Origin: Azospirillum sp. TSO22-1
Lineage (GTDB): Bacteria; Pseudomonadota; Alphaproteobacteria; Azospirillales; Azospirillaceae
DNA length: 64,000 bases
NCBI RefSeq assembly: GCF_003116015.1
Contig: NZ_LGQZ01000002.1
Span: forward strand, 37,989 to 101,988
Direction of reading: 5' to 3'
Numbering within the stretch: position 1 is the stretch's first letter; the number at the start of each line of letters is the position of its first letter. The notes beneath the pieces were generated by a model, which was given only the letters and a program-made list of their open reading frames with translations, made no database searches and was not told the origin of the DNA. Below, one piece after another: positions 62,480 to 64,000 of the stretch. The position numbers and the translations under genes are program-made.

Positions 62480-63427
62480 ATGTCCGTCCGCAAGATCATC
62501 CTCCTGGTGCTCGCCCTCGGCATCGCCGGCGTGACGGTGCAGCTGACCCGCGCGCTGGTGCAGCAGCCGGCGCCGGTCGCCGCGGTGCAGGCGCCGCCGG
62601 CCCCGAAGACGTTGCGCGTGCTGGTGGCGGCGTCGGACCTGCCGGCCGGCACGCTGGTGCAGCCGTCGCAGCTGCGCTGGCGGGCGTGGCCGGAGGATGA
62701 CGGGGTGGCCGGCACCTACATGGTCGAGGGCCAGCGTCACGCCGAGGAGTTCACCGGCGCCGTCGTGCGCAACGGCCTGCGCGCCGGCGAGCCGGTGGTC
62801 GAGGGGCGGCTGGTGAAGCCGGGTGACCGCGGCTTCCTGGCGGCGGTGCTGAGCCCCGGCAACCGCGCGGTCAGCGTCGCCATCAACGGCGTCACCGGCA
62901 TCGCCGGCTTCATCTTCCCGGGCGACCGTGTCGACCTGATCCTCACCCAGGCGGTCAAGGAGGAGGGGCAGGAGCGCGAGCGCCGCGCGAGCGAGACGGT
63001 GCTCGCGGACGTGCGCGTGCTGGCGCTCGACCAACGCGTCAACGACCAGAAGGGCGAGGCCAAGCCGGCGCAGCTCGCCACCCTGGAGGTCACGCCGCGC
63101 CAGGCCGAGGCGGTGGCGCTGGCGGCCGAGATGGGGCGCCTGTCGCTCTCCCTGCGCAGCCTTGGCGTGCCCGATGCCGAGCGCCTGCAGATGGCCGCGG
63201 CCGAGGGGCTGGCGGTCACCGCCACCGACGCCGCCCCGGACGCGATGATGCGCCCGGCGCACACCATCACCTGGGACCGCGACCTCAGCCTCGCGGTGTC
63301 CGGCGCGGTCACCGCTCCCGCCGCGCCGTCGGTCCCAGAAAGTTCGCCGAGCGAAAGCCCCGCCGGAGTGGTAAAAGTTCAGGTGATCCGCGGTTCCTCT
63401 TCCGCGGAAGTCACCTTCTCCCGTTGA
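62480..63427 (+). CDS. cpaB: Flp pilus assembly protein CpaB (RcpC)
   Basis: The 315-residue protein has an N-terminal membrane anchor (IILLVLALGIAGVTVQLTRAL), an SAF domain (VLVAASDLPAGTLVQPSQLR) and a RcpC/CpaB domain with AVSVAINGVTGIAGFIFPGD. It acts in the periplasm with the secretin CpaC during Tad pilus assembly. A Pro/Ser-rich C-terminal stretch precedes the end. The secretin gene follows after 17 bases. Confidence 0.93.
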   Translation: MSVRKIILLVLALGIAGVTVQLTRALVQQPAPVAAVQAPPAPKTLRVLVAASDLPAGTLVQPSQLRWRAWPEDDGVAGTYMVEGQRHAEEFTGAVVRNGLRAGEPVVEGRLVKPGDRGFLAAVLSPGNRAVSVAINGVTGIAGFIFPGDRVDLILTQAVKEEGQERERRASETVLADVRVLALDQRVNDQKGEAKPAQLATLEVTPRQAEAVALAAEMGRLSLSLRSLGVPDAERLQMAAAEGLAVTATDAAPDAMMRPAHTITWDRDLSLAVSGAVTAPAAPSVPESSPSESPAGVVKVQVIRGSSSAEVTFSR

Positions 63428-63444
63428 TCCCGGTGGTCGATCCC

Positions 63445-64000
63445 ATGACGCGTCGTGTCCTGTGCTGTGTGTTGATGCTGCTGTTCGTCTGGGCCGGGTT
63501 CGCCCGGGCGCAGGACGGAGCGCCGTTGCGTATCGAGCAGGACAAGGGGCAGATGGTGAGGCTGCCGCAGCCGGCGTCCAGCGTCTTCATCGCCAACCCG
63601 GACATCGCCGACCTCCAGGTCATGTCGCCGACCATGGTCTATCTGTTTGGCAAGAAGCCGGGCGAGACCTCGCTGATCGCCGTCAACAGCGGCGAGCAGG
63701 TGCTGCTCAACCGCCGCGTCACCGTCACCCAGAACCTCAGCGGGCTGGAGCGCGCGCTGCGCGAGCGCTTCCCCAACCGGCAGCTCAAGGTCACGGCGTC
63801 GGAAGGGGCTCTGGTGCTGTCCGGCAGCGTCGCCAGCGCGGCCGAGGCGGAGGACGCCCGACGCCTCGCCCAGCGCTACGCCGGCGGCGAGAACAGCGAG
63901 GTGCTGAACCGCCTGACGGTCACCGGCGGCACCCAGGTGATGCTGCGGGTGCGCGTGTCGGAGGTCGCCCGCACCATCCGCGAGGACCTCGGCTTCAACT
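63445..64000 (+). CDS. cpaC: Tad pilus secretin CpaC (RcpA), N-terminal part, cut by window end
   Basis: The visible 185 codons start with a signal peptide (LMLLFVWAGFARAQ) and a pilus/secretin N-domain (RIEQDKGQMVRLPQPASSVF, NPDIADLQVMSP, YLFGKKPGETSLIAV), followed by a BON-like segment (LKVTASEGALVLSGSVASA) and the start of the secretin domain (VMLRVRVSEVARTIREDLGF). The full protein forms the outer-membrane channel of the Tad pilus. The gene continues past the window. Confidence 0.93.
   Translation, partial: MTRRVLCCVLMLLFVWAGFARAQDGAPLRIEQDKGQMVRLPQPASSVFIANPDIADLQVMSPTMVYLFGKKPGETSLIAVNSGEQVLLNRRVTVTQNLSGLERALRERFPNRQLKVTASEGALVLSGSVASAAEAEDARRLAQRYAGGENSEVLNRLTVTGGTQVMLRVRVSEVARTIREDLGFN

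Overview
The window is GC-rich (roughly 70%), densely packed chromosomal DNA. Its gene content points to an alphaproteobacterium of the Rhodospirillales/Azospirillum type: a psd-pssA pair, a GlgE-type glycogen/trehalose cluster with gene fusions, Tad/Cpa pilus genes, and typical alphaproteobacterial dispersed palindromes. The taxonomic placement is inference from content, not from a marker gene.

Layout. 1-2.2 kb: phospholipid synthesis (psd end, pssA), a lone ACT-domain protein and a GNAT acetyltransferase. 2.3-8 kb: a hybrid histidine kinase, oxyR, an XRE/PIN toxin-antitoxin pair, and DedA and LysE membrane proteins. 8-16.5 kb: a nucleoside import and salvage operon (BMP-type ABC transporter, purine-nucleoside phosphorylase, deoC, deoA) with a hemolysin III gene inside it. 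16.5-23.9 kb: a DMT transporter and a methyltransferase, then a TPP riboswitch leading a Liv-type ABC transporter that includes a LivM-LivG fusion. 23.9-27 kb: a ClC channel, a cysteine-rich copper-storage-like protein and a HigBA pair. 27-56.8 kb: a storage-carbohydrate region with ppk2, a double-GH13 GlgE fusion, a TreS-maltokinase fusion, glgB, glgX, malQ and treY. It is interrupted by unrelated genes (Uma2, DUF421, hydrolases, a GT9 enzyme, an AT-rich toxin-antitoxin island, Anbu peptidase, cytochrome c peroxidase, a pentapeptide-repeat protein). 56.9-61 kb: bacterioferritin, small exported proteins, a PAS-GGDEF-EAL protein and a single-domain response regulator. 61.1-64 kb: a TadE/G-like protein divergent from an Flp pilin, cpaB and cpaC (cut by the window end).

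How the genes work together. TreS turns trehalose into maltose, the fused maltokinase makes maltose-1-phosphate, GlgE polymerises it into alpha-glucan, GlgB branches it, GlgX and MalQ remodel it, and TreY turns glucan ends back towards trehalose. No glgC, glgA, otsA or treZ is seen here. The nucleoside operon imports nucleosides and splits them to bases and sugar phosphates.

The most interesting locus is at 18.1-22.8 kb. A well-formed TPP aptamer, a consensus-like promoter just before it and a hairpin hiding the ribosome binding site precede a branched-chain-amino-acid-type ABC transporter. This predicts a thiamine or thiamine-precursor importer of an uncommon family. Convergent gene pairs in this window repeatedly end in hairpins that contain stop codons.
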